A stretch of 39,585 nucleotides of DNA from Candidatus Limnocylindria bacterium (lineage in GTDB: Bacteria; Chloroflexota; Limnocylindria; P2-11E): the NCBI GenBank assembly GCA_036523395.1, contig DATDEH010000045.1:1-39585 (forward strand). The letters run 5' to 3'. The notes beneath the pieces were generated by a model. The model saw only the letters and a list, made by a program, of their open reading frames with translations, did no database searches and was not told where the DNA came from. Below are positions 32,747-39,585 of the stretch, one piece after another (the first letter of the stretch is position 1; the number at the start of each line of letters is the position of its first letter). Position numbers and translations under genes: made by a program.

Positions 32747-33487
32747 CGGCCAGCGCCGGGCCCACTCGGCGGGCACGTACGCATATTCGGCGTGATCTTT
32801 CGCATCGTCCGGTGCGTAGAGCTCGACCAGGTCGAGGATCTCGAAGCCACTCGCTCGTAACAGCCGGACCAGGTCGCCGGTGCCCAGGTGGAACTCCACA
32901 CCCGGATCGTCATCGGTCCACTCGAGCCGGTTCATGCCGCGCTGCGGTCGCTGCAAGGCTTCTTGGACCCTGCCCGTGTCGGGCATGCAGACCATCGAGA
33001 GCGTCGAGTTGCGAAGGAAGACGAGCTCTCCCCCACTTCGGAGCAGCCGCGCCGCTTCGGGGATCCACTTGTACGGATCGCACCAGATCGAGGCGCCGTA
33101 CTCGGAGATGACGAGATCGAATGCCGCGTCGCGCAGCGGAGCGACTTCGGCGTTCGCCTCGATGAGCTCGAGGCCGAGACCGGTCTTGCGGTTCAGCCGC
33201 TGCGCCGTCGCGAGTTGTGCCGGCGTGATGTCGACGCCGACGACGCGCCGCGCGCCTCGCCGCTTGAGCCAGGCGCCTACGTAGGCCGTGCCGCACCCGA
33301 GCTCGACGACGTCCTTACCGCTCACGTCTGGCAGGACGTGGACGGCGGACTCTGGCGTCTGCCATACACCCCACGCGATCTCCGCCTGCGCCCACGCTTC
33401 CTCAGCGCGGTCGTCGGTGTAGCGGGCGTTGGACTTGGTCCATACGTCGCGATTGAGTCGCACGTAGTCCGGGGTCTCGGCACTCAT
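32711..33487 (-). CDS. SAM-dependent methyltransferase (class I, UbiE/Methyltransf_11-like)
   Basis: 258 residues. Motif I is DVVELGCGTAYVGAWLKRRG (about 55-74), followed by VVGVDITPAQLATAQRL, the acidic end of motif II, and DLVISEYGASIWCDPYKWIPE then LLRSGGELVFLRNSTLSM. The C-terminal part (SGFEILDLVELYAPDDA, EWARRWPSEEVW) matches a group of methyltransferases common in Actinomycetota and Chloroflexota with unknown acceptors. ATG 33487; TACGTT (33501-33496) ends 8 nt upstream, no Shine-Dalgarno. Confidence 0.83.
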   Translation of the reverse strand: MSAETPDYVRLNRDVWTKSNARYTDDRAEEAWAQAEIAWGVWQTPESAVHVLPDVSGKDVVELGCGTAYVGAWLKRRGARRVVGVDITPAQLATAQRLNRKTGLGLELIEANAEVAPLRDAAFDLVISEYGASIWCDPYKWIPEAARLLRSGGELVFLRNSTLSMVCMPDTGRVQEALQRPQRGMNRLEWTDDDPGVEFHLGTGDLVRLLRASGFEILDLVELYAPDDAKDHAEYAYVPAEWARRWPSEEVWRARKRD

Positions 33488-33524
33488 ACGCGAGCAACGT
33501 AACGCATGCGCGCGCCAGCGCCGC

Positions 33525-33530
33525 TAGCGT
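33525..33530 (+). promoter_or_regulatory. Putative leaderless -10 box for the frameshifted membrane protein gene
   Basis: TAGCGT ends 6 nt before ATG 33537, in the 49-nt divergent gap with the methyltransferase gene. Confidence 0.4.
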
Positions 33531-33536
33531 GGGCGC

Positions 33537-34024
33537 ATGAAGATGTGGCTGCGGATCGGGTCCGCCGCCGCGTTCGTCGGCGCCGCGAGCGCACTGGCAG
33601 CGGCCGCGGCCGGCGGCATCACCGAACCCATCGTCATCGGGACGATCGTCGCGGTCAGTACCACCGTGATCGCGTACGGGCTGGCGCCCCTCGTCGTCAC
33701 CGTCGCGATGCGCCAGAGCGCGCTCTCCAGCTGGTGGGCCGTCGCGGCCGCACTCCTTGCCGCGGTGCTGTGGACGGCCGCCGGCGTGCTGTTCGTCGTG
33801 CCCGCGCTTCTGCCCACGACGACCACTTCGTCGACACCCTCATCAGCTCCGCCCCGAGCGCGAGCGCGCTCTGGCTCCTCGTCGCGAGCGTCGAGGTGGT
33901 GCGTGCCGGCATGCACCGCTGGTCGCTCGTGGTCCTCGCGACCTTCGTCGCGGTCCTCATCATCGGCTCGGTCCTGATCGAGCTCAGCGCTCACGCCTGT
34001 CGCCGGCGCCGGTCCGCCCAGTAG
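33537..34024 (+). pseudogene. Small membrane protein gene with an internal frameshift
   Basis: From ATG 33537 the frame encodes three hydrophobic helices up to residue 93 (ending VLFVVPALLP), after which it turns into Ser/Thr/Arg-rich sequence with no hydrophobic pattern. The continuation lies in the -1 frame: HDDHFVDTLISSAPSASALWL, then LLVASVEVVRAG and WSLVVLATFVAVLIIGSVLIELS, giving one or two more helices. The switch is at the CCC run 33813-33815; one extra C there would restore the frame. No canonical slippery heptamer is present. It may be a real inactivating mutation or an assembly error. Function unknown. Confidence 0.6.
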
Positions 34025-34041
34025 CGGCGGCGGTGGAGGCA

Positions 34042-34131
34042 AATTGCTCGAACTGCGGTGCGCCGCGACGGACCGACGGCCTTGCTTTCTGCAGCGACCG
34101 CGGTCTGCCATACCCGACACAGCAGACATGA
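34042..34131 (+). pseudogene. Zinc-ribbon remnant, probably the C terminus of the frameshifted membrane protein
   Basis: A third frame reads NCSNCGAPRRTDGLAFCSDRG up to the stop 34129-34131. The spacing C-x2-C-x11-C-x2-[C] is that of small zinc ribbons at the ends of membrane proteins, but the fourth Cys is Arg (codon CGC 34099-34101; TGC would be Cys). Between it and the membrane part, another frame reads a Gly/Ser/Pro-rich linker. Joined, the pieces suggest a membrane domain - linker - zinc ribbon protein that has decayed by several changes. Confidence 0.4.
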
Positions 34132-34133
34132 AA

Positions 34134-34161
34134 CAGCCCACCGGCCGAGGCCGATGGGCTG
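34134..34161. terminator. Hairpin terminator of the glutamine synthetase gene
   Basis: CAGCCCA pairs with TGGGCTG and inside them CGGC with GCCG, with one mismatch. On the minus strand it follows the glutamine synthetase stop (34168) and ends in TTTC, so it is best read as that gene's terminator; it may also stop transcription from the left. Confidence 0.65.
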
Positions 34162-34167
34162 CTCAGG

Positions 34168-35250
34168 CTAGACCGCGACCTTTTTTCGTTTCGCGCTCGA
34201 CGCCTTCGGCGCGCGAACGACCGGCCCATTCCTGCTCGAAGACCGCTTCGCCTCACGAGCGCCGCAGACGGTCTCCAGGATGAGGCGCGTCGTGACGTAC
34301 GGGTCGGCGTTCGCATTCGGCCGGCGATCCTCGATGTAGCCCTGCTTGTCCTTCGCGACCTGCCACGGAATGCGTACCGACGCGCCGCGGTCGCTCACAC
34401 CGTAGCGGAACTCCTTGTATGAGCATGTCTCGTGAAGCCCGGTGAGGCGCTCCTCGATCCCGAAGCCGTAGTTCGCGATATGGAGGTCGTGCCGCGTGCC
34501 GAGCGCCTCGGCTGCGGCGATGCAGGCGTCGTAGTCCCGGCGCATCTCGTTCGTCGAGAAGTTCGTGTGCGCGCCGGCACCGTTCCAGTCGCCACGGACC
34601 GGTTTGGGATAGAGCGTCGCGCTGATGCCGAACGGCTCGCCGACGCGGTACAGCAGCCAGCGCGCAAGCCACAGCTGATCGCCGATCTGGGGAGCGTTGA
34701 GTGGACCGACCTGGAACTCCCACTGACCCGGCATGACCTCGGCGTTGATACCGGAGATCTTGAGCCCGGCCCTCAGGCAGGCGTCAAGGTGGGCTTCGAC
34801 GACCTCGCGGCCGAAGACCTCATCCGCGCCGACGCCGCAGTAGTAGCCGCCCTGCGGTGCCGGGAAGCCGCTGTCGGGAAAGCCGAGCGGGCGCATACCA
34901 CGGAAGAGCGTGTATTCCTGCTCGATCCCGAACCAGGTATCAAAGGTCGCGTAGCGCCCGGCCATATCGGCGTTCGCGCGTCGCATGTTCGACGGATGCG
35001 GCTGCCCGCTCACGAGCATGACCTCGCAGAGCACGAGCAGATCGTCCCCGCCCCGGATCGGATCCGGGCACGTGAATACGGGCTGAAGCACGCAGTCCGA
35101 TCGGTCGCCCGTCGCCTGTTGCGTGCTCGATCCGTCGAAGCCCCAGATGGGCGGCTTGTCGCCCTTCGGCACGATCTTCGTCTTCGAACGCAGCTTCTGC
35201 GTCGGCTGAGTGCCGTCGATCCAGATGTACTCGGCCCGATAGACGCCCAT
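34168..35250 (-). CDS. glnII: Glutamine synthetase type II (GlnII)
   Basis: Makes glutamine from glutamate, ammonia and ATP. Type II features: YIWIDGTQPTQKLRSKTKIV at the N terminus, PIWGFDGSSTQQATGDRSDCVL, WFGIEQEYTLFRGMRP, APQGGYYCGVGADEVFGREV, SGINAEVMPGQWEFQVGPLN and, for ATP and glutamate binding, RGDWNGAGAHTNFSTNEMR. There is no adenylylation loop as in type I. The length is 360 residues; the last 25 (SSSRNGPVVRAPK to KRKKVAV) form an unusual basic tail. ATG 35250 has AAGGGA at 7-nt spacing. A TACAGT box (35302-35297) is a likely -10. It is monocistronic, with a terminator behind it. Confidence 0.95.
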   Translation of the reverse strand: MGVYRAEYIWIDGTQPTQKLRSKTKIVPKGDKPPIWGFDGSSTQQATGDRSDCVLQPVFTCPDPIRGGDDLLVLCEVMLVSGQPHPSNMRRANADMAGRYATFDTWFGIEQEYTLFRGMRPLGFPDSGFPAPQGGYYCGVGADEVFGREVVEAHLDACLRAGLKISGINAEVMPGQWEFQVGPLNAPQIGDQLWLARWLLYRVGEPFGISATLYPKPVRGDWNGAGAHTNFSTNEMRRDYDACIAAAEALGTRHDLHIANYGFGIEERLTGLHETCSYKEFRYGVSDRGASVRIPWQVAKDKQGYIEDRRPNANADPYVTTRLILETVCGAREAKRSSSRNGPVVRAPKASSAKRKKVAV

Positions 35251-35296
35251 GTGGATTCCCTTCTCGCGTTCTTGGGAAGCGGAGGCTGACCGACCG

Positions 35297-35302
35297 ACTG
35301 TA
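35297..35302 (-). promoter_or_regulatory. Putative extended -10 box of glnII
   Basis: TACAGT preceded by CGG on the minus strand gives a leader of about 40 nt with a good ribosome site. It matches the GGTACnnT pattern seen at rpsO. No convincing -35 and no clear GlnR or NtrC site was found by eye. Confidence 0.4.
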
Positions 35303-35372
35303 CCGAATCCCCCGCGCGGGTGATGACCCAGAGCCTAACCCACCCGGACTCCTTCATCGGACATCGCGGGTA

Positions 35373-35378
35373 CATAGT
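35373..35378 (+). promoter_or_regulatory. Putative leaderless -10 box of the hydrolase gene
   Basis: CATAGT ends exactly 6 nt before ATG 35385; TACATA two bases earlier is an alternative. No Shine-Dalgarno. Confidence 0.4.
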
Positions 35379-35384
35379 TATGAC

Positions 35385-36287
35385 ATGCGTGAGTCGATCG
35401 TCCAGCACGCCGGGTACCGCATCCGCGTCAAGTCCTGCGGTCCTTCGGACGGGCCGCACGCCGTTCTCCTACCCGGCATGGGCGCGACAGCCGTCGCGCT
35501 GGCACCACAGGCACGCGCGTTCCGCGCGCTCGGCTACACCACACACATCGTCGAGCTGCCTGGCTTCGGCCTCGCGCCCGCGCTGCGGAAGGCCGACGCG
35601 CGCTTCTCGCAGCTCGCGGATCTCGTGCTACATGTTGTTGGCGAGCTGGGGGTCCAGCGCGCCGTGTTTCTCGGACACTCGCTCGGCGGTGGAATAGCCC
35701 TTCAGATCGCGCTCCGGCGGCCCGCGGCCGTTGCGGGTCTCGTGCTGGTCGCGCCAGCCGGCCTCGGACGCTCGATGCTCTGGGCATACAAGCTGTACTG
35801 CGTCCCGCTCATCGGCCGCGCGCTGCTCCGTCCCTACGAACACGGCACCGGCGCGATGCTTCGGCGCTTCCTCATCGGCAGGGCGCGGCGGAACGACGAA
35901 CATTTCATCCGGCAGCTGCTGCGTCGCGACCGCAGGTCTCCGGCAACGACACGCTCGATCCGCGCGATCGTCTGGGCGAATCAGCCGCCGCGCTGGCGGC
36001 GCCTTCTGCTCCTGCCGTTCCCCGGTGGCGAGCAGCTCGGCTACACGCTGCGTGGCCACGTCGCCGCTCTGCGTGACATCCCGACGCTGGTGCTGTGGGG
36101 AACCGACGACCGCGTCTTCTCAGCGCGCGACGCCGCGCTCTTCCGGCGTGCGAACCCGACCGCCGAGGTGCACGTCGCACGCGGGATCGGGCACATGCTT
36201 CCGCTCGAAGCGCCCGCCTGGGCGAACGAGCACATCGCGTGGTTCGACGCCTTCCAGCTTCGGCGTGGAGAGGTCCCCGCGGCCTAG
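35385..36287 (+). CDS. Alpha/beta hydrolase
   Basis: 300 residues with the full fold-and-triad pattern: AVLLPGMGATAVALAPQARAF (oxyanion strand), IVELPGFGLAP, nucleophile Ser99 in FLGHSLGGGIALQIALRRP, a helical cap (about 125-215), catalytic Asp in LVLWGTDDRVFSARDA and His in VARGIGHMLPLEAPAW. There is no signal peptide, so it is cytoplasmic. The substrate is not readable; lipase, esterase and C-C hydrolase roles are all open. The stop TAG shares CTAG (36284-36287) with the convergent AlkD-like gene. Confidence 0.85.
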   Translation: MRESIVQHAGYRIRVKSCGPSDGPHAVLLPGMGATAVALAPQARAFRALGYTTHIVELPGFGLAPALRKADARFSQLADLVLHVVGELGVQRAVFLGHSLGGGIALQIALRRPAAVAGLVLVAPAGLGRSMLWAYKLYCVPLIGRALLRPYEHGTGAMLRRFLIGRARRNDEHFIRQLLRRDRRSPATTRSIRAIVWANQPPRWRRLLLLPFPGGEQLGYTLRGHVAALRDIPTLVLWGTDDRVFSARDAALFRRANPTAEVHVARGIGHMLPLEAPAWANEHIAWFDAFQLRRGEVPAA

Positions 36288-37060
36288 ATAGCGCCTGACG
36301 CCTTCCGGCGACGCCCGCGTTCGATCCACGCTGCCGTCGGTGCCAACCCGAGTTCCCGCCGCTGCGCTGCGGGCAGGTACTTCGCTCCCTCGCTCAGCGT
36401 GAGCCCGGACACCTTGCCCAGGTTCTCGCGCAGGAACACGAACGTTAGGTCCGGTCGCTTCTTGCTCACCTCGCGCAGGATCCACCCGATCGCCTTGCGA
36501 ATGAAGAACTCGCGCTCGCTGAGCATCGGTGCGGCGAGGCGCGCGAAGAGCGGGAAGTCGCCCGCCTCATGACTCAGCGTCCGGAGCTGCGCGAGAAGCG
36601 CTGTCCGGCGCACCCAGAAGTTCTCGTCGCGTGCCCACGCGGGCAAGCGGCGCAGCGCTGTGCGCGACTCGCCGACCACGCCGCCGATGACATCGGCGGC
36701 GAGCCAGTCGACGTGCGCCCAGGTCTTTGAGCGACGCACGAGGCCGACGAGCCAGGTGAGGTCGCGCTCCGTGAGCAGCTCCGAGTACTTCGAGAGCAGT
36801 GCGACGCCCGCGGAACGAAGCTCGAATACATCCGTCGTCCAAAGGTCGTCGACGATCCCGCGCAGCTGCGCGCGACTAAGGTCGGGGTGCTCGCGCGCGA
36901 AGTCGTTCGCCGCGCGCCGGATCTCCGGCATGGTCGTGCCGTAGAAGCGGAGGTCGCTCTTGAGATACGCCTTTGTGCCGACGGCGCGCTCGGCCGAGCC
37001 GGCCGCTCGGTAGCGCTGTTCGAAGAAGCGCCGCGCTGCTTTGGGCGTCGCCGCCGTCAC
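36284..37060 (-). CDS. AlkD-like DNA alkylation repair protein
   Basis: AlkD enzymes are HEAT-repeat DNA glycosylases that release bulky or cationic alkylated bases. The 258-residue product shows FYGTTMPEIRRAANDFARE, LLSKYSELLTERDLTWLVGLV, SKTWAHVDWLAADVIGGVV (Trp and Asp expected at the lesion), ENFWVRRTALLAQLRTL and FFIRKAIGWILREVSKKRPD, the diagnostic last helix pairs. GTG 37060 overlaps the glutaredoxin stop (GTGA). It is the last gene of the lipoprotein-glutaredoxin-AlkD operon. Confidence 0.88.
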   Translation of the reverse strand: MTAATPKAARRFFEQRYRAAGSAERAVGTKAYLKSDLRFYGTTMPEIRRAANDFAREHPDLSRAQLRGIVDDLWTTDVFELRSAGVALLSKYSELLTERDLTWLVGLVRRSKTWAHVDWLAADVIGGVVGESRTALRRLPAWARDENFWVRRTALLAQLRTLSHEAGDFPLFARLAAPMLSEREFFIRKAIGWILREVSKKRPDLTFVFLRENLGKVSGLTLSEGAKYLPAAQRRELGLAPTAAWIERGRRRKASGAI

Positions 37061-37302
37061 CGGCCGACCTCGTCGAGCCAGCGTGCGATCGCCTCCTCGT
37101 TGATGCCCGCGACGTCGAGCTCAGCGTCACCGACGACCAAGACCGGTACACGCACGACGTAGCGATCGAGGAGGCCAACGTCGCGCGTCACGTCCACTCG
37201 CTCGATGTCCAGCGGCGTGCGGCGGCTGAGGCGGCGTAGTGTGCCAAGCGTCTCGTCACAGAGTCCGCACTCGGGCCGCTCCATCAGTCGAATGCGGATC
37301 AC
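37057..37302 (-). CDS. Glutaredoxin-like thiol-disulfide protein (DUF836 type)
   Basis: 81 residues with the redox pair in MERPECGLCDETLGTLRRL (C-x2-C), then DIERVDVTRDVGLLDRYVVRVPVLVVGD, containing the cis-Pro of the thioredoxin fold (VPVL), and a terminal helix. GTG 37302 is chosen because it overlaps the upstream stop (GTGA) and gives the usual length; an internal Met at 37284 would remove part of the first strand. Likely a cytoplasmic electron donor or assembly factor; the partner is unknown. Confidence 0.8.
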   Translation of the reverse strand: MIRIRLMERPECGLCDETLGTLRRLSRRTPLDIERVDVTRDVGLLDRYVVRVPVLVVGDAELDVAGINEEAIARWLDEVGR

Positions 37303-38651
37303 CAGTTCGCGGGAAGGCCGGCGACGTTCGCGGGAAGACGCCCACCAGGCGGATGGATCACATAGACCGTACCGAATGAGTTCAGCCATACCCGCTCGAA
37401 GTCGGCACGCGGATAGACCTTCCGCGCCTGCGCGTTGGCGCGGACGGCGGGATCGTTCGTGATCACGTCCCCGTTCGCCGCGAACCCGCGGATCACAAGC
37501 AGGTGGCCGTTCGTGCTCGTGAACAGGAAACCGGGCAGCTCGCCGTTGATCGACGCGATGAGTGGGATGCCGGCCTGGATGAAGAGTTCGGCCTCACGCA
37601 GGTCGCGCAAGCGTGTGATGAATCCCTCGAGACCGTATGACGCGGCGTATGCGGTGTTGAACGGCCAGTTACCCGCGCCTTTGTAGCTCCAGTCGTAGGT
37701 GAATCGTGCGGCGTGATCGACCTGCCCATCTGCGTGCGCACCAGGGAACGCCGCGAGATCCGCGGCGCTCGGCCCGGCCTTCCAGAAGCCGAGGACCATC
37801 GCGGTGGAAGTCGGGCTGCACCACGCTTCTCCGCCGCCGTCGTACTCCGGGTAATGGCCGGTGTGCGTCTCCTGCGAGAGCGTCGGCACGTCAAGCTCGC
37901 GCGCCTGCCCGCCGAACGGGCTCGGGAGGATGACATGATCGCCCGCCTGCGAGATGACCGCGGCCAGAAGGGTGACCGCGGGCGTCGCGCTTACGCCCAC
38001 TGCCCGATGAAGCGTGACCCGCAGCTCGAACGCGGTCAGCCCGGGCCCGCCGGCCGTCGCCTCGAACGTGTCGACATTGACCTTGCCGTCGCGATCGTCC
38101 TGGCCCTTCAGCGTGGTGCGGTGGATCGTGTCGTCGTCCGACGACCAGATCGCGAGCGTGTACCACTTCGTCATGCGCGATGGGCCGCTGGCGCGCATGT
38201 GCACCTCGATCCAGGTGCCTGACGGCGTGGTCGCGTTCCAGGAGGCGACGAGCTGGTTGAAGCCCTGGTCGAAGCTGAACGGCGAGCGCACCGGGGCCGA
38301 CGTCCACGTGCCGCGCTCGTCGGCGATCGTGCGCCCGTAGGGATCCGCGTAGCTGCCCTTCGATGGCGAGGCGCCGAGCTCGATCCGCGACTCCCTGGTG
38401 ACGGTGCCGTCGTGCGAGCCGGCGTCGAACGCCAGACGCGTGAAGCTCCGGGGCGTCACGTCGACCTTCGTCGTGGCTGTCGGGCTGCCGGCGGCCGACG
38501 GCGAGGCGCTGGACGGCGCGCCGACCGCCGCGGTCGGTGACGCCGACGTTGACGGGCGGATGGTCGCCGACGGCGGGCCGCCCGAACACGCCGCAAGGAG
38601 CAGCGCGCCGAGCGCCAGCCCGCGCGTCATTGCAATCTGCGTACTCCTCAT
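37299..38651 (-). CDS. Secreted lipoprotein with C39-like cysteine peptidase domain
   Basis: 450 residues. A lipoprotein signal (GLALGALLLAAC, lipid-modified Cys22) is followed by a Ser/Thr/Pro/Ala-rich stretch (23-62), a beta-rich domain of about 170 residues (65-235) starting FTRLAFDAGSHDGT, and a Peptidase_C39_2 domain (about 253-435). Its triad is visible: Cys278 in EAWCSPTSTAMVLGFW, His383 in TNGHLLVIRGF, Asp400 in VITNDPAV. It probably acts outside the membrane, on peptidoglycan or protein. ATG 38651 or ATG 38630 may be the start; both leave the lipobox intact. It is divergent from the rhodanese gene with only 33 nt between starts. Confidence 0.85.
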   Translation of the reverse strand: MRSTQIAMTRGLALGALLLAACSGGPPSATIRPSTSASPTAAVGAPSSASPSAAGSPTATTKVDVTPRSFTRLAFDAGSHDGTVTRESRIELGASPSKGSYADPYGRTIADERGTWTSAPVRSPFSFDQGFNQLVASWNATTPSGTWIEVHMRASGPSRMTKWYTLAIWSSDDDTIHRTTLKGQDDRDGKVNVDTFEATAGGPGLTAFELRVTLHRAVGVSATPAVTLLAAVISQAGDHVILPSPFGGQARELDVPTLSQETHTGHYPEYDGGGEAWCSPTSTAMVLGFWKAGPSAADLAAFPGAHADGQVDHAARFTYDWSYKGAGNWPFNTAYAASYGLEGFITRLRDLREAELFIQAGIPLIASINGELPGFLFTSTNGHLLVIRGFAANGDVITNDPAVRANAQARKVYPRADFERVWLNSFGTVYVIHPPGGRLPANVAGLPANW

Positions 38652-38671
38652 CGCGGTGACCGGACTGCGCC

Positions 38672-38677
38672 TAAAGT
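38672..38677 (+). promoter_or_regulatory. Putative leaderless -10 box of the rhodanese gene
   Basis: TAAAGT ends 7 nt before GTG 38685. No Shine-Dalgarno. It lies in the 33-nt divergent gap, so the opposite gene's promoter must overlap it. Confidence 0.5.
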
Positions 38678-38684
38678 CTGACAC

Positions 38685-39539
38685 GTGAGCCGCTTCGCTC
38701 GCCCGGACCTCATTTGGTCCACCGAGGAGACAGCCGCGAAGCTTCGCGATCCGCATGTCCGCGTCGTCGACTGCCGCTTCTCCTTCGAGGCCGACGCGAG
38801 CAAGGACTATCTGAACGGACATCTGCCAGGCGCGGTCCACTGCGATTGGTCGCGCGACCTCTCCGCTCCCCCACCCGCGTCCGGCCATCCGCGCTGGATG
38901 CTCCTGGGGCCGGAGGCCTTCGCGGAGTCGATGGGCGGTCTGGGCATCGGCAACGACACGATGGTCGTCGGCTATGACGCCGAGGGCGGGCACCACGCGG
39001 CGCGGCTGTGGCTCGCGCTGCGGCGATACGGCCACGACAGGTTCGCGGTGATGGAGGGCGGCATCCAGAAGTGGATCGCTGAGGGTCGGCCGCTCGAAAA
39101 GGGCGAAGTGAAGGTCGCGCCGGCGCGGTTCACCCCACATCCGCGCGACGGCGTGATCGCGACCAAGGAAGAAGTGCACGACGCCGTGAAGACCGGTCAG
39201 CCGTGGCTTCTCGACGTTCGGCGTGACAGCGAATTCACCGGCGAGGAGAAGCGCTCCGCGCGCGGCGGTCACATCCCCGGCGCCGTGAACATCCTGTGGA
39301 AGGACGCACTACGCGACGACTGGATGCTGAGGGACGCGGACGAGCTCGAGGACATGTACTCGGACGCCGGCTTCGGCGCCGAGACGTCGGCTGTGACGTA
39401 CTGCCAGGCCGGCGTGCGCGCGGCGTTCACGCACCTCGTGCTCACGGCGCTCGGTCACGACGACGTCCGCACCTACGACGGCAGCTGGGAGGAATGGGGC
39501 AACGACCCCAGCCTCCCGATCATCGTCGGTCGGAGCTGA
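38685..39539 (+). CDS. sseA: Sulfurtransferase, two-domain rhodanese
   Basis: Transfers sulfane sulfur from thiosulfate or 3-mercaptopyruvate to a thiol acceptor. 284 residues in two rhodanese domains: the inactive N-terminal one (about 8-135) with VRVVDCRFSFEADASKDYLNG and HLPGAVHCDWSRDLS, and the active C-terminal one (about 155-280) with WLLDVRRDSEF, GHIPGAVNILWKDAL and nucleophile Cys240 in TYCQAGVRAAFTHLVL. The CQAGVRA loop is closer to thiosulfate than to mercaptopyruvate sulfurtransferases. GTG start without ribosome site. The last 46 bases of the window hold no gene I can support. Confidence 0.92.
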   Translation: MSRFARPDLIWSTEETAAKLRDPHVRVVDCRFSFEADASKDYLNGHLPGAVHCDWSRDLSAPPPASGHPRWMLLGPEAFAESMGGLGIGNDTMVVGYDAEGGHHAARLWLALRRYGHDRFAVMEGGIQKWIAEGRPLEKGEVKVAPARFTPHPRDGVIATKEEVHDAVKTGQPWLLDVRRDSEFTGEEKRSARGGHIPGAVNILWKDALRDDWMLRDADELEDMYSDAGFGAETSAVTYCQAGVRAAFTHLVLTALGHDDVRTYDGSWEEWGNDPSLPIIVGRS

Positions 39540-39585
39540 CCACCCGGGTCTGACGCGACGTCAGCTCGGCCGCGAGGTCCGCCGG

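Noticed and set aside
33805-33820. Programmed -1 frameshifting at the CCC run of the 33537 gene
   Set aside because: No X-XXY-YYZ heptamer and no downstream pseudoknot is evident; a further frame change before the zinc ribbon fits decay or indels better.
39520-39585. C-terminal end of a minus-strand gene entering from the right edge
   Set aside because: A 21-codon open stretch ending in TGA at 39520-39522 exists, but it is too short to judge and overlaps the rhodanese gene by 20 bases.
1-39585. CRISPR arrays, insertion sequences, rRNA or tRNA genes
   Set aside because: No regularly spaced repeats, transposase genes or RNA-gene signatures were found when reading through the window.

Overview
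The window is a G+C-rich (about two thirds by eye) stretch of bacterial chromosome with almost no spacer DNA. Gene content and order (truB, ribF, rpsO, pnp, RNase J, FtsK, RodZ-like, pgsA, cinA, then lysC/hom/asd), the absence of outer-membrane genes and frequent GTG/TTG starts suggest a Terrabacteria lineage. An uncultured Chloroflexota-type organism is my best guess, with Actinomycetota as the alternative. No rRNA or tRNA gene is present, so this is inference.

Positions 1-17711 are one long co-directional (+) block of housekeeping genes: RNA processing and translation (truB, ribF, rpsO, pnp, RNase J), an envelope-glycan trio (GT2 glycosyltransferase, ChbG-type deacetylase, methyltransferase), DNA repair and segregation (family-4 uracil-DNA glycosylase, FtsK), cell shape and membrane lipid (RodZ-like, PgsA), then cinA, a methyltransferase and homoserine/threonine-lysine precursor synthesis (hom, lysC; asd follows at 18757). 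Most neighbours overlap by 1-4 bases (ATGA, GTGA, TTGA), so translational coupling is likely. A broken LLM-class flavin oxidoreductase sits antisense between lysC and asd.

Positions 18700-26950 are a more accessory region: two MFS transporters, a membrane-anchored protein, a secreted CHRD protein, an SDR dehydrogenase, a GNAT acetyltransferase, a 30-residue basic small protein and a lone tyrosine recombinase beside two palindromes. Positions 26950-31800 hold surface and cytoskeletal genes: a small 4-TM protein, a bactofilin, a secreted FecR-domain protein and a YVTN beta-propeller/Ig-like surface protein whose leader could hide its own ribosome binding site. Positions 31800-39585 carry a DMT transporter, methyltransferase, a frameshifted membrane/zinc-ribbon gene, type II glutamine synthetase, an alpha/beta hydrolase, the coupled operon C39-like lipoprotein - glutaredoxin - AlkD-like protein, and a rhodanese.

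The most distinctive genome-wide signal is a TAnnnT-like -10 element placed 6-8 nt before many start codons, implying widespread leaderless mRNAs. Other points worth checking are a glycosyltransferase that seems to need a CTG start, a uracil-DNA glycosylase with His in place of one iron-sulfur Cys, two decayed genes, and the recombinase/palindrome locus. No clearly new multi-gene system was identified. There is no gene-free stretch above 300 bases; the longest is 25184-25418, described below.
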